NCBI RefSeq assembly: GCF_000420485.1
Contig: NZ_ATVA01000013.1
Span: 62,001-126,000 of the forward strand
Source: Paucidesulfovibrio longus DSM 6739
GTDB lineage: Bacteria > Desulfobacterota > Desulfovibrionia > Desulfovibrionales > Desulfovibrionaceae
Direction of reading: 5' to 3'
DNA: 64,000 nt
The notes under the pieces were generated by a model that saw only the letters and a list, made by a program, of their open reading frames with translations, was not told where the DNA came from and ran no database searches. Position numbers and translations under genes: made by a program. Below, in pieces: positions 17,409 through 26,476 of the stretch; the first letter of the stretch is position 1, and each line of letters begins with the position of its first letter.

Positions 17409-18129
17409 TGCCCACATCCCAGGACCGGATACCGAGGCCAGCCTGCCAAGTGGCAGGAGGACGGACATGGTGTTCCCGGACGGCGTCGAGAACGGATTCC
17501 GGTTTTCCGTGCAAGGCAACCACTCCCCCTGAAAGCACGGTCAGCGTATCCGCCAGGTCGATCACCGGCTCCAGATCGTGCACCGAGACCACCTGCGTGA
17601 CGCCTTGCACGGCATTGGCCGCGAGAATGGACCGCAGCTCCAGCATGGCGGGATAATCCAGACCGCTCATGGGTTCATCCAGCAGCAAGAGTTCAGGATT
17701 GTCGAGGAGCGCGGCGGCAAGGCAGAGTTTCCGCTTCATGCCGCCGGAGAGGGTATGCACGGCTCGGTCCCAGAGTCCCTGCATGTGGAACCGATCAAGC
17801 AGCGCCCCGGCTTCTTGTTCCATGCCCGCGCGGTTCTCGCGTCCGAGGAGCAAATCCTCGCCGACGCTGCCGCCGAGAATCTGCAAATCCGCGTCCTGCA
17901 TCACGAGTCGGGCCAAATCCCGAATGTCTTCTCCGCTTCGCCCGCCCACGACAAGAGTGCCGGTGGAGGGAAGGTACAATCCCGCCATAAGCGCCAGCAA
18001 CGTGGACTTGCCGCTGCCGTTCGCACCGGCCAGCACGTGCAGTCCGCCCCGCTCCAGCGAAAGCGAAACCCCGCGCAAGGCGTCCTGCCCGCCAGCATAG
18101 GCATAACCGAGTTCATGGATTTGAATCAT
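17401..18129 (-). CDS. ECF-type ABC transporter ATPase (CbiO/EcfA family)
   Basis: A 242-residue nucleotide-binding subunit. Walker A is GANGSGKSTLL (about 36), the Q-loop is in LVMQDADLQ, the signature is LSGGMKRKLCLAAALL and Walker B is LLLLDEPMSGLD, followed by SVHDLE. The FxxQDxDxQ style of Q-loop is common in cobalt/biotin ECF ATPases. It sits directly before ecfT as one unit. A single ATPase gene suggests a homodimer, as in BioMNY- or CbiMNQO-type systems. Confidence 0.87.
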   Translation of the reverse strand: MIQIHELGYAYAGGQDALRGVSLSLERGGLHVLAGANGSGKSTLLALMAGLYLPSTGTLVVGGRSGEDIRDLARLVMQDADLQILGGSVGEDLLLGRENRAGMEQEAGALLDRFHMQGLWDRAVHTLSGGMKRKLCLAAALLDNPELLLLDEPMSGLDYPAMLELRSILAANAVQGVTQVVSVHDLEPVIDLADTLTVLSGGVVALHGKPESVLDAVREHHVRPPATWQAGLGIRSWDVGND

Positions 18130-18214
18130 GCTCGCTTCAGGGTTGCAATGTTATTCAATTGAAACGTGATACGAGGAGGTTGTTTCACAGCGGAGGCAAG
18201 GCGGTCAAGCCACG

Positions 18215-18243
18215 AAAAAAGGCGGCCCCCAAAGGAGCCGCCT
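18215..18243 (-). terminator. Terminator of FadL-type gene
   Basis: On the minus strand AGGCGGC (18243-18237) pairs with GCCGCCT (18226-18220) around a 10-nt loop, followed by six T. It lies 22 bp after the FadL-type stop codon. Confidence 0.88.
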
Positions 18244-18264
18244 CATGATCCGCAAATTGCGAGC

Positions 18265-19501
18265 CTAGAACTTGTAGCCCACGGACATGCCGCCGAGCCA
18301 GGTCGTACAGTTGGTGATGGTGGTATCGAAGGTGCCGGTGACGCCGTTCTTGATCTCACGGTCAGCAGCCCAAAGATACATCAGGGAGAAGTCGGTGGTC
18401 CAGTTGCCCCAGGAGTAGCCGAAGCCGGAACTCACGATCTGACGATCGTTGGAGGGCAGCATGTAGTCGGCGTAGTTCTCGTTCTGGGGGCTCTCGTCAA
18501 ACACATAGCCGAAACGGAGGGCCATGTCGTCGTCGATGAGCCATTCCACGCCCAGCTGGACCCGGCTTGCGTCGCGGTAGCGCTTCAACGAGTCGATCTC
18601 GTTGGTGGCGATGGAGGTGATGTTGGCAACGGTCTTGTCGGTGAACGTGTACTCCATCTTGGTCAGCGAACTCCAGTTCGTCCAGATGTAGTCGAGCTCG
18701 ACAGTCACGTCGTCATAAGGTTTGACGGCCGCGCCCATGCTCAAAGAACCGGGGAAGTTCGCCTTCATTTCAACGGTGTCGTCAGCGATGCTCTTGGAAA
18801 ATCTGGCATCGCCGCTGGCGTCGAAGCGGAACCCGTCGCGGTAGGTCATGCCGAAGGAAAGCCAATCGGTGGGGGCGTAATGGATGGCGGCATCCCAGGT
18901 CCAGGCGTCTCCGTCGGGGAGCAGGTGCCAATCCTCGCCCAGCGCCTTGATGTTCTTGCGCAGGTCCATTCTGCCGTAGATGTATTCCACGCCCAAGGCC
19001 AGGGAGAGGTCATCGGTAACCTTCACGGCCAGGTTCGGGTTGATGGAATAGGTTTCTACCGTGGCCTTGTAAATGTTCGTGGAACCCTGCCAGTTGTGAT
19101 CGTAGTTCGTTCCGAGGCCGAAACGGGTGAACTCGCCGATGCCGAACCACAGCCAGTCGTTGATCTGAAGCGTTCCGTAACCGTGGGGCACGGTATAGAC
19201 CTTGCCCTTCGGTGGTCACATGTTCGCCGTTCTTGATGTTCACGTCCGCGCTGGGGGCGATGATGGTCGCGCCGAACAACGTGCTCGCACCTTCGATCCG
19301 GGTCATGGCAGCGGGGTTGTACGCAACGGTGGATGCGTTCGGATCCTGGCTCGCGATGACTGCGCCGCCCATGGCGTTGGCCCTGTTGTCCCATTCGTAA
19401 AGCGCGAAGCCCGCCGCGTCCGCCTGTTTAGGAAGAACGGCAATAAAAGTGAGCGCCCACATTCCTAGAGCCACAATTGTACAAATAATTACCTTCTTCA
19501 T
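18265..19501 (-). pseudogene. FadL/OmpP1 family outer membrane protein, frameshifted
   Basis: A long-chain fatty-acid-type outer-membrane channel. The N-terminal part (19501 to about 19200) has a signal peptide ending in KQADAA, then GFALYEWDNRANAMGGAV and the NPA motif in TVAYNPAAMT. The remaining barrel (from about 19200 to 18265, beginning VYTVPHGYGT and ending VGYKF) is in another frame. Removing one G from GAAGGGCAAGG near 19203 rejoins them into one 411-residue protein with a natural junction (TTEGKVYTVP). Either a real inactivating mutation or a sequencing error. Otherwise the gene is complete, with its own terminator. Confidence 0.85.
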
Positions 19502-19518
19502 CTGCGCACTCGTCTGTG

Positions 19519-19541
19519 CCCTGAAGGGTAACACTTCAGGG
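19519..19541 (-). promoter_or_regulatory. Inverted repeat in the FadL-type leader
   Basis: CCCTGAAG (19519-19526) and CTTCAGGG (19534-19541) form a perfect 8-bp inverted repeat with a 7-nt centre, 18 bp before the FadL-type start codon. It could be a repressor operator or an mRNA hairpin that limits translation. The rest of the 19502-19769 gap shows no gene; 19600-19640 is AT-rich and may hold the promoter. Confidence 0.4.
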
Positions 19542-19769
19542 GTTGGTGGACTCAAATCGCCGCTAGGGCCAACTCGTGGAATAGTTTGTTACTAACTTCG
19601 CAAGGTGTTTAGCCAAAAATTAACATAATGTAAACATAAACAATTGCGGGAAACTGCCGATCAGTAAGGCGTTGGAAGTCGACATGGCCCCAGAACCGAC
19701 ATCAGGCCTAATTTTCGATCCATCTCGAGAAATCGAAAAAACTTCTCTCATGCAGATCCAGGAGGTCGT

Positions 19770-20228
19770 GTGAACACTCTCGGTAAGATTCGTCAAAAGT
19801 GTTTTTTCGGATTGATGCTGACAGGCGGAGTCGCGGGAGTATGCGAGCAGCACTGGTCGCATCAGGCGCTTACATTCAACTTTTTCAGTGGGTTGATCCT
19901 GCTTGGAACCGCGGCCTTTCTCGGCAGCTTCCTCGGCTTTTTCATTAAGAACGTTTTCAGGATCATGCGGGGATTGAACGCCTACATGGGGCAAAGCAAC
20001 GACGGCGTGATCATCGGTTCGCTTTTGGGCGCGCTTCTGGGCATCCTTATCCAGGCGCTTGTAGGCGACCAGCTGCATACGGCGACCAGCGCCTGCGCGG
20101 GAGCGGGGCTAGGAGGCTTCATCGGGGCGTTTCCCGACGAAATGGTTCCGGACATGCTGCGCCTTCTGTATGAACAGGACAACGAGGCCGACTTCATGGA
20201 GCCTGTTCCTGAAACAAGCGAATCCTGA
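19770..20228 (+). CDS. Conserved-looking small membrane protein, function unknown
   Basis: A 152-residue protein from GTG at 19770, which has AGGAGG ending 4 bp upstream. Hydrophobic segments are at about 12-24, 36-56 and 73-92, with a glycine-rich stretch (VIIGSLLGALLGILIQAL, then GAGLGGFIGAFP). The C-terminus is acidic (EQDNEADFMEPVPETSES). I do not recognise the family. The gene stands alone, with a terminator right after it. Confidence 0.7.
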   Translation: MNTLGKIRQKCFFGLMLTGGVAGVCEQHWSHQALTFNFFSGLILLGTAAFLGSFLGFFIKNVFRIMRGLNAYMGQSNDGVIIGSLLGALLGILIQALVGDQLHTATSACAGAGLGGFIGAFPDEMVPDMLRLLYEQDNEADFMEPVPETSES

Positions 20229-20250
20229 TCCTGGTTCCTCGCTGACGAAA

Positions 20251-20282
20251 AAAAAGCGCCCGGCCATGACCGGGCGCTTTTT
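20251..20282. terminator. Bidirectional terminator
   Basis: A 13-bp perfect inverted repeat (20251-20263 with 20270-20282) with A and T runs at the two ends, between convergent genes, so it can stop transcription from both sides. Confidence 0.9.
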
Positions 20283-20302
20283 CATGTATTCGGCAATCCG
20301 GG

Positions 20303-21049
20303 CTACTGCATTTCAATCCACAGCACCGCGCCCAGCTCTACGTCCTTGCCTTCGATCTTGTAATCAGCGTCGTTCAGCGCGGCAAAACCCCACCAGCCCT
20401 GCCAGGGGCAGGCAAACGTAAACACGCCGTTGCCGTCGGCCAGCACTTCCTGAGTGATCATCCTGCCGTTCGGCGCATTCCGCTTTCCGTCCTTGTTGTA
20501 GAACTCAACCTCGACGCGCGAATAGGGAACAGGTTTCCCGTCCAGAAGGACCACGCCCTGGAAAACGTTGCCCGCATAGTTTCCAAAGGGACGGGTCAAC
20601 GGAACGATCTCGGTCTTCACCCCTATGGGCTGGTTCCACTCCTCGCCGCCCTCAAAGGCGTCGACCACGGTCTTCGTGTAGTGAATGATGTAGTTATTCT
20701 CTGCCGGTTCGGGATAAGGCTTCGGTTCCATGAAGAAAACATACATGCCGGGACGCTTTACGGCAAAATCGGATTCCCAGGCCTGATGGTCCATCACCTT
20801 GGTTTGCTTCAGCCCAGGCAAAAGATCCTGTGCCTTGCCATCCTGGTACACTGCGAACGTGGCGGGTTTTTCCAGATCCATTCCGATCCCTTCAAACGGA
20901 TGGGAAAACGAAAGGACCAGATGCAGATTCTTGTCGCTTTGGGTCACTTCGTCCTTGTCCGGAATGACCATCCCAAAGTGCGCCAATGCGCTGGTGGCTG
21001 CAAACGCGATAAGTGCGATGGAAACGCAAACAATTCTAACGAGTTTCAT
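20303..21049 (-). CDS. DUF4198 periplasmic protein
   Basis: A 248-residue protein with a signal peptide (about 1-23, ending TSALA) and a mature start HFGMVIP, the mark of DUF4198 proteins. The C-terminal part looks like a carboxypeptidase-regulatory or Ig-like beta domain (FQGVVLLDGKPVPYSRVEVEF). Relatives are often encoded beside nickel or cobalt uptake genes, and the N-terminal His could bind metal, but no transporter is adjacent here. AGGAGGGA precedes ATG. Confidence 0.8.
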   Translation of the reverse strand: MKLVRIVCVSIALIAFAATSALAHFGMVIPDKDEVTQSDKNLHLVLSFSHPFEGIGMDLEKPATFAVYQDGKAQDLLPGLKQTKVMDHQAWESDFAVKRPGMYVFFMEPKPYPEPAENNYIIHYTKTVVDAFEGGEEWNQPIGVKTEIVPLTRPFGNYAGNVFQGVVLLDGKPVPYSRVEVEFYNKDGKRNAPNGRMITQEVLADGNGVFTFACPWQGWWGFAALNDADYKIEGKDVELGAVLWIEMQ

Positions 21050-21087
21050 ACTCCCTCCTGATGGAATTCGGTGTCGCTTTCCTTGGC

Positions 21088-21116
21088 ACTATATTTATTT
21101 AGGTAACACGGGTCAA
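21088..21116 (-). promoter_or_regulatory. Sigma-70 promoter of the DUF4198 gene
   Basis: On the minus strand TTGACC (21116-21111), a 17-bp spacer and TATAGT (21093-21088), about 40 bp before the start codon. Confidence 0.7.
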
Positions 21117-21198
21117 TTACGAAATTGATTTTTGTCACGATACAATCGCACGAATCCTCAACGTTGCCACAATCTCGCCTTTCCTGATACAAGGCGCC

Positions 21199-21954
21199 AT
21201 GCGCCCAGGTTTCCTCCTCCTCCTGCTTCTTGCGGCAATCAATTCCCTCCTGGCCTGGAACGCCGAAAGATGGCGGTTCGACTCCATCGTGGTGCACCAC
21301 TCCGCCACCAGGACAGGAGACTACGCCGACATCAAAGCAATGCACGCCAAACGCGGCTGGGACGACGCGGCCTATCAGTTGATCATGTCCAACGGCAGCG
21401 CAGAGCTTCCGGCAGGCGCGCTCGAACCCACGGGACACTACCGCGACCTCTCCCCCGGACCGGCCACACGGAACCAGCGCGCCAACCTGCGCGGCCTGCA
21501 TCTTTGCATTATCGGCAATTATCAGGCGGAGGAATTTCCGGAAGAGATGCGCCCCGCTCTGGGACGCGCTTTGCGAGAGCTCAGCAAGCGCTTCGACGTG
21601 CCGCCGGATCGAATCATGTTTCACAGGGACGTCAGTCCGAGCGTATGCCCCGGAAAACATATCCAGAAAGAGGAAATGCTGCGCTGGATGCGTGATCTTG
21701 CCAATCAATGCCCGCCGGAGATCGCCGCGCAGCAGGATCAGGCCCTCGCTTCCACGGGTCTGAGCCTGGGCACCTATCCACGCTTCCTGCTCCTGATCCA
21801 CGCGGCTGTTTCCGGCGTTTTCCTGCTCGCCTGGAGCCTCCTGCGCTTCTTTACGAAACGCCGCTCCCGGACGAATCGCCACTCCTCCGGTTTCTCCGGA
21901 CGGTCGTCAGGCCGAAAACGCTCCGGCTCGGTGCGCTACCCCCGTCCGCGCTGA
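21199..21954 (+). CDS. N-acetylmuramoyl-L-alanine amidase (PGRP/amidase_2 type)
   Basis: A 251-residue peptidoglycan hydrolase that cuts between MurNAc and L-alanine. An N-terminal signal or anchor (LLLLLLAAINSLLAW) precedes the catalytic domain. Zinc ligands are visible as the first His pair in VVHHSA (about 33-34), MFHRD (about 142) and VCPGKH (Cys about 150), as in PGRP-like amidases. A second membrane helix (LLLIHAAVSGVFLLAWSLL, about 195-214) and a very basic tail follow, which is unusual for a secreted amidase and suggests membrane attachment. Confidence 0.85.
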   Translation: MRPGFLLLLLLAAINSLLAWNAERWRFDSIVVHHSATRTGDYADIKAMHAKRGWDDAAYQLIMSNGSAELPAGALEPTGHYRDLSPGPATRNQRANLRGLHLCIIGNYQAEEFPEEMRPALGRALRELSKRFDVPPDRIMFHRDVSPSVCPGKHIQKEEMLRWMRDLANQCPPEIAAQQDQALASTGLSLGTYPRFLLLIHAAVSGVFLLAWSLLRFFTKRRSRTNRHSSGFSGRSSGRKRSGSVRYPRPR

Positions 21955-21976
21955 ACACATCCCCCTCCCAAGGCAC

Positions 21977-22017
21977 AAAAAAAGCGCGTTTGCAAATAGT
22001 TATGCAAACGCGCTTTT
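21977..22017 (-). terminator. Terminator of the SRP RNA gene
   Basis: Perfect 15-bp inverted repeat (21980-21994 with 22003-22017), 8-nt loop, with seven T on the minus strand directly after the SRP RNA. It can also stop the convergent amidase transcript, although the plus side has only four T. Confidence 0.93.
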
Positions 22018-22018
22018 C

Positions 22019-22107
22019 AGAGAAGCCAGGCACCCGGCAACAACCGCTACCGCTGCTCCCTTTCGGGCCTGACGGGGTTCACGGCGCAACCGCCGCCCGG
22101 CTTCTCT
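22019..22107 (-). ncRNA. ffs: Signal recognition particle RNA, small bacterial type (4.5S)
   Basis: Read on the minus strand, an 89-nt hairpin. The ends pair perfectly (AGAGAAGCC with GGCTTCTCT). The apex carries the universal SRP Alu-less core: GTCAGG on one side and AGCAGC on the other of a CCC-GAAA-GGG tetraloop stem, the binding site for Ffh. A strong terminator follows. Upstream on the minus strand TTGACG followed 17 bp later by TAAGAA might be the promoter, but this is weak. Confidence 0.93.
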
Positions 22108-22214
22108 GGTATCATCACGACAAAGAACAGCCGACCGCAGCCGGGGTGTAGTTCTTACGCAGATTGGCCTCGCCCGTCAAGTGCCGTAGCCGCATCCCGG
22201 TCCAGAGCCTGAAG

Positions 22215-25200
22215 CTACGCCTTGAGCGATGCGGCTCCCTTGCCGTTGCCGCCGCCGAAGATTCGCTGCACCCGTTTTTGGAGCTTATCCAGATAGATAT
22301 AATATACAGGGGTGAAGTACAGCGTCAGCAGCTGGGACACGAGCAGACCGCCGACAACGGCGAGTCCCAGCGGCCTGCGCGCCTCGGCTCCCGCCCCCAT
22401 GCCAAGGGCGATGGGGAGCGTGCCCATGAGCGCGGCCATGGTCGTCATCATGATCGGGCGGAAGCGGACCAATGCGCCGGCAAAAATGGCGTCTTCCGCT
22501 CCGCTGCCCTCCCGACGCTGATTGTCCAAGGCGAAGTCGATCATCATGATCGCGTTTTTCTTGACGATGCCTATGAGCATGATCACACCGACGAAACCGT
22601 AGATGTCCAGATCAAGCCCGAAAAGCAGCAGCGTCAACAAGGCTCCGGCTCCGGCGGAGGGAAGACCGGAAAGAATCGTGAGCGGATGGATGAAACTTTC
22701 ATACAACACGCCGAGCACCATGTAGATCACCAAGATGGAAACGCCGAGCAGCATCCAGAAGCCGCTCATGGACTCCTGAAAGGCTTGCGCCTCCCCCTGG
22801 AAGCTCGTGGTGATCGTGTCGGGCAGCGATTCCAGCGCCATTCGTTCCACCTCGGCCACGGCCGTTCCGAGCGATGCGCCGGGCATCAGGTTGAATGATA
22901 TCGTCGCGGACGGAAGCTGCCCGGAGTGGTTCACGGATTGCGGTCCGACGCCCAGGCTCCGGCTCGTCAGCGTTTCCAGGGGAATCAGCTTTCCGGTGCT
23001 CGAACGCACATAGAGCTGCTTGAGCGCATCCGGCCCGGACTGGAACCTGGAGTCCAGCTCCATGATCACGTCATAGGAATTATTGGCGGCATAGATGGTG
23101 GAAACCTTCCGGTTGCCGTAGGCCGTGGCCAGGGCATCCTCGATCTGATAGGCCGAGATGCCCAGCGCAGCGGCGCGGTCGCGGTCGATTTCCACGCGAA
23201 GCTGGGGATTGCGCAACTCCAGGTCGCTGCTGACGTCCTGAAGTCCGGGGATCGTCGCCAGCTTTTCTTCGAGCAGCAATGCGTAGCGGTTCAGCTCGTC
23301 CGTGTCCTGACTTTGCAGCGTGTATTGATATTGTCCCTTGGAGCTTCTCCCGCCGATGCGCACCGGCGGAGGAACCGAAACCACGGACTTGATGCCGGGC
23401 ACCTTGGACAGGTTTGCCTTGAGCCGTTTCACGATGACGTTGATCTCTTCGCGCTCGCCCCTGGGCTTGAGACGCAGGATCAGGCGTCCGGCGTTTCCGG
23501 AGCTGTTCGGGCCTCCTGCGCCGACCACGGACATGTACGAATCGACAGCGGGATCGGAAGCCACGATCTTGGCCAGCTCCATCTGCCGCTCGGTCATCAC
23601 GTCGAAGGGCACGCCCTGCTCCGCTTCCGTGGTGATGCGGATCTGTCCGGCATCCTCGTTCGGCAGGAACCCTTTCGGGATGACGGCAAACAGATAAGCC
23701 GTAACCACAAGAAGAAGCAAGGAAAACGCCATGGTCAGGCGGCGATGTCGAATGGTGAGCCGAAGCGTGCGTTCATACGCCGAACGCAAGGCTTCGAAGC
23801 CCTGCTCCGTCAGCCGGTAGAATCGCCCGTGCGTGCCGTGCCCCGTGTCCGAACGGAGCATGTAGTTGCAGAGCATGGGCGTCAGGCTCAGGGAAACCAT
23901 GCCGGAGATCAGGATGGCTGCGGAAATGGTCACGGCGAATTCGTGGAAGAGCCGCCCCACGACGCCTCCCATGAACAGCACGGGTATGAATACCGCGGCC
24001 AGGGATACGGTCATGGAAATGATGGTCCAGCCGATCTCGTGCGAACCGTCCATGGCCGCCTGGAAGGCGGGTTTGCCCATTTCCCTGTGGCGAATGACGT
24101 TCTCGAGCATGACGATGGCGTCGTCCACGACGAATCCCACCGAAAGCGTCAGAGCCATGAGCGAAATATTGTTCAGGCTGAAGTCGAAGAGATACATGAC
24201 CATGAACGAGCCGACCACGGACAGGGGCAGCGCGAGACTCGGAATGATCGTTGCCCGAAGATTGCGCAGAAAAACGAAAATGACCAGGACCACGAGCACC
24301 ACGGTGAGGCCGAGCGTGAATTTCACCTCGTTCACGCTTTCCTTGATGGACTCGGCGCGATCGTAGAGCACGTCCAGCTTGACCGCGGCGGGCAGCTGGG
24401 CGCGAAACACGGGCAGCAGGGCCTGAATTGCCTCGGAAACCTGAACGGTATTGCTTCCGGGCTGCCGCTGGACGGCCAGGACCATGCCGGGCTGACCGTT
24501 GAACCAGTTGCGGCGACGGCTCTCGTCAACGCTGTCCTCGACCTTGCCGATTTCGTCCAGACGCACGGCGGACCCGTTGCGCCAAGCCACGACCAACGGC
24601 CTGTACGCGGCCGCGTCCATGAGCTGGCCGCTGGAGCGGACCGTGTATTCCCGTGCGGTCCCGGCCACGACGCCCACCGGCATGTTCACGTTGCCCTTGC
24701 GCACCGCCTCCGCCACCTCGTCCACGCCGATGCCGCGCGAAGCCATGGCTTCAGGATCGAGCTGGATGCGCACCGCATATTTCTGGGCTCCGTAGACCAT
24801 GACCTGCGCCACGCCGGAAACCATGGAAATCCGCTGCGCCAGGAGCGATTCCGCATATTCGTCCACGTCGGAGAGCCGCAGCGTCGGGGAATAGATCGCG
24901 AGATACAGGATCGGGCTGTCCGCGGGGTTGACCTTGCGGAAGGTCGGCGGCGAGGACATGTCCGAAGGCAGGTTGCGCTGCGCCGCGGATATGGCCGACT
25001 GGACATCCTGGGCCGCGCCGTCGATGCTGCGATCGAGGTCGAATTGCAGGGTGATGCGTGTCGAACCGAGCCCGCTGGTAGAGGTCATGGAACTCAGCCC
25101 GGCAATGGCGGAAAGCTCCTTTTCGAGCGGGGTGGCCACTGCCGAGGCCATGGTTTCCGGGTTGGCCCCGGCCAGGGACGCGCGCACCTCCACCGTGGGG

Positions 25201-25325
25201 AAGTCGACGCTCGGCAGGGCGCTGACAGGCAGCTTGAAATAGGCCATGGCCCCGAAGATGAGGACCGAACACATGACCAGCGTGGTCATGACCGGCCGGG
25301 TGATGAAGATGCGCGCCGGGTTCAA
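22215..25325 (-). CDS. RND efflux transporter, inner membrane permease (MdtB/AcrB-like)
   Basis: A 1036-residue HAE1-type proton-driven drug exporter. The start is MNPARIFITRPVMTTLVM, a TTG codon overlapping the adaptor stop (TTGA). The large periplasmic loops carry LGSTRITLQFDLDRSIDGAA and the TM4 region has the proton-relay pair in GFVVDDAIVMLEN. The second half repeats the fold with GIVKKNAIMMIDFAL near the end. There is no outer-membrane channel gene beside it, so a TolC-like partner must lie elsewhere. Confidence 0.95.
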   Translation of the reverse strand: MNPARIFITRPVMTTLVMCSVLIFGAMAYFKLPVSALPSVDFPTVEVRASLAGANPETMASAVATPLEKELSAIAGLSSMTSTSGLGSTRITLQFDLDRSIDGAAQDVQSAISAAQRNLPSDMSSPPTFRKVNPADSPILYLAIYSPTLRLSDVDEYAESLLAQRISMVSGVAQVMVYGAQKYAVRIQLDPEAMASRGIGVDEVAEAVRKGNVNMPVGVVAGTAREYTVRSSGQLMDAAAYRPLVVAWRNGSAVRLDEIGKVEDSVDESRRRNWFNGQPGMVLAVQRQPGSNTVQVSEAIQALLPVFRAQLPAAVKLDVLYDRAESIKESVNEVKFTLGLTVVLVVLVIFVFLRNLRATIIPSLALPLSVVGSFMVMYLFDFSLNNISLMALTLSVGFVVDDAIVMLENVIRHREMGKPAFQAAMDGSHEIGWTIISMTVSLAAVFIPVLFMGGVVGRLFHEFAVTISAAILISGMVSLSLTPMLCNYMLRSDTGHGTHGRFYRLTEQGFEALRSAYERTLRLTIRHRRLTMAFSLLLLVVTAYLFAVIPKGFLPNEDAGQIRITTEAEQGVPFDVMTERQMELAKIVASDPAVDSYMSVVGAGGPNSSGNAGRLILRLKPRGEREEINVIVKRLKANLSKVPGIKSVVSVPPPVRIGGRSSKGQYQYTLQSQDTDELNRYALLLEEKLATIPGLQDVSSDLELRNPQLRVEIDRDRAAALGISAYQIEDALATAYGNRKVSTIYAANNSYDVIMELDSRFQSGPDALKQLYVRSSTGKLIPLETLTSRSLGVGPQSVNHSGQLPSATISFNLMPGASLGTAVAEVERMALESLPDTITTSFQGEAQAFQESMSGFWMLLGVSILVIYMVLGVLYESFIHPLTILSGLPSAGAGALLTLLLFGLDLDIYGFVGVIMLIGIVKKNAIMMIDFALDNQRREGSGAEDAIFAGALVRFRPIMMTTMAALMGTLPIALGMGAGAEARRPLGLAVVGGLLVSQLLTLYFTPVYYIYLDKLQKRVQRIFGGGNGKGAASLKA

Positions 25326-26476
25326 GGACCGACCTCGGAAACCGGCTGCGGATCGCCCGCGATCACGACCTTGGTGCCGGGTTCGAGCCGCAACTGCCCC
25401 TCCGCGACCACGATCTCGCCGTCGGCAAGTCCGTCGCCCAGCAGGGTCACTCTGTCGAAGACGGCCACGACCTTCACGGGGCGGGCCTCCACCGTTGAAT
25501 CCTGTCGAACGACATAGACGTAGGTTCCCTTGAGACCATCGAGGACCGCGCCCGAAGGAACCACCACTCCGCTGCGCTCGCCCAGCTGCAAGATCACCCG
25601 CACGAACTGGCCGGGCCAGAGTCGCCCCTCGTCATTGGGGAAAAGCGCCTTGAGACGGATACTCCCCGTATCGCGGTCCACCGCGTTGTCCACGGAGTAG
25701 AGCTCGCCCTCTTCCGGCCTTGTCTCGTCGCCCTGCACGAATGCCTGGGCCGCGAGCGCGCCCTTGGCCATTTGTTCCTGAATGGAAGGCAGGTGCGCTT
25801 CCGGCACGGAGAACGTGACCAGGATGGGACGGATCTGATTGATCGTGACCAGGGGATCATCGTCGTTGGCTTCCACGAGATTGCCCTTGTTGAGCAGGAC
25901 GTTTCCGACACGGCCGGAAATGGGGGCGCGGATAGTGGAATATTCGAGATCAAGCAGCGCCCTGTCCAAAGTGGCCTGGTCGAGTTTGATCGTCCCTTCC
26001 AGCGTCTTGGCCGCCGCATAGGAATCGTCATACTGCCCTTCGGCCACCACTTTCTGCTCCTTGAGCTGCGCGTAGCGGCGCAGACCGGACTGAGCGTTGG
26101 CCAGCTGGGCGCGATCCCGCTCCAGACGGGCGCGGGCTTCCTGCACGGCCAGCTCGAAGGGGCGCGGATCAATCTGGAAGAGGATGTCCCCTTCCTGCAC
26201 GTCCTGGCCGTCCCGCACGAACTGCTCCTGAATCATGCCGCCCACGCGGGTGCGCACGTCCACCGTGGCCAGCGGATCCAGGTTTCCAACGGCGCGGATG
26301 ACGCTGGGCACGACCCGCAGTTCGGCCTTGGCCGCCACCACGGGCACGGACTTATCCCCCTTGCCGGCCTTCTCGCCTGCGTCGCAGCCGAAAAACAAAA
26401 AGACCGCCAGCAGACAAAGCGCAAGCGGTGCAAAGCGACGAAGAGCATACCCATAAAATATGATTCGGGAAGGCAT
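25322..26476 (-). CDS. RND efflux periplasmic adaptor (lipoprotein)
   Basis: A 384-residue membrane fusion protein. The lipoprotein signal ends LFFGCDAG (Cys about 30). The lipoyl half-motifs (VDVRTRVGGMIQEQFVRDGQ and later ISGRVGNVLLNKGNLVEAND) flank an alpha hairpin (ARARLERDRAQLANAQ), followed by beta-barrel and membrane-proximal domains. It bridges the pump and an outer-membrane channel. ATG at 26476 follows GGAG; a TTG one codon earlier is possible. The stop overlaps the pump's start. Confidence 0.93.
   Translation of the reverse strand: MPSRIIFYGYALRRFAPLALCLLAVFLFFGCDAGEKAGKGDKSVPVVAAKAELRVVPSVIRAVGNLDPLATVDVRTRVGGMIQEQFVRDGQDVQEGDILFQIDPRPFELAVQEARARLERDRAQLANAQSGLRRYAQLKEQKVVAEGQYDDSYAAAKTLEGTIKLDQATLDRALLDLEYSTIRAPISGRVGNVLLNKGNLVEANDDDPLVTINQIRPILVTFSVPEAHLPSIQEQMAKGALAAQAFVQGDETRPEEGELYSVDNAVDRDTGSIRLKALFPNDEGRLWPGQFVRVILQLGERSGVVVPSGAVLDGLKGTYVYVVRQDSTVEARPVKVVAVFDRVTLLGDGLADGEIVVAEGQLRLEPGTKVVIAGDPQPVSEVGP

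Noticed and set aside
22926-25517. 863-codon plus-strand frame opposite the RND pump
   Set aside because: Shadow of the pump gene; repetitive Arg/Gly/His composition, no start signal.
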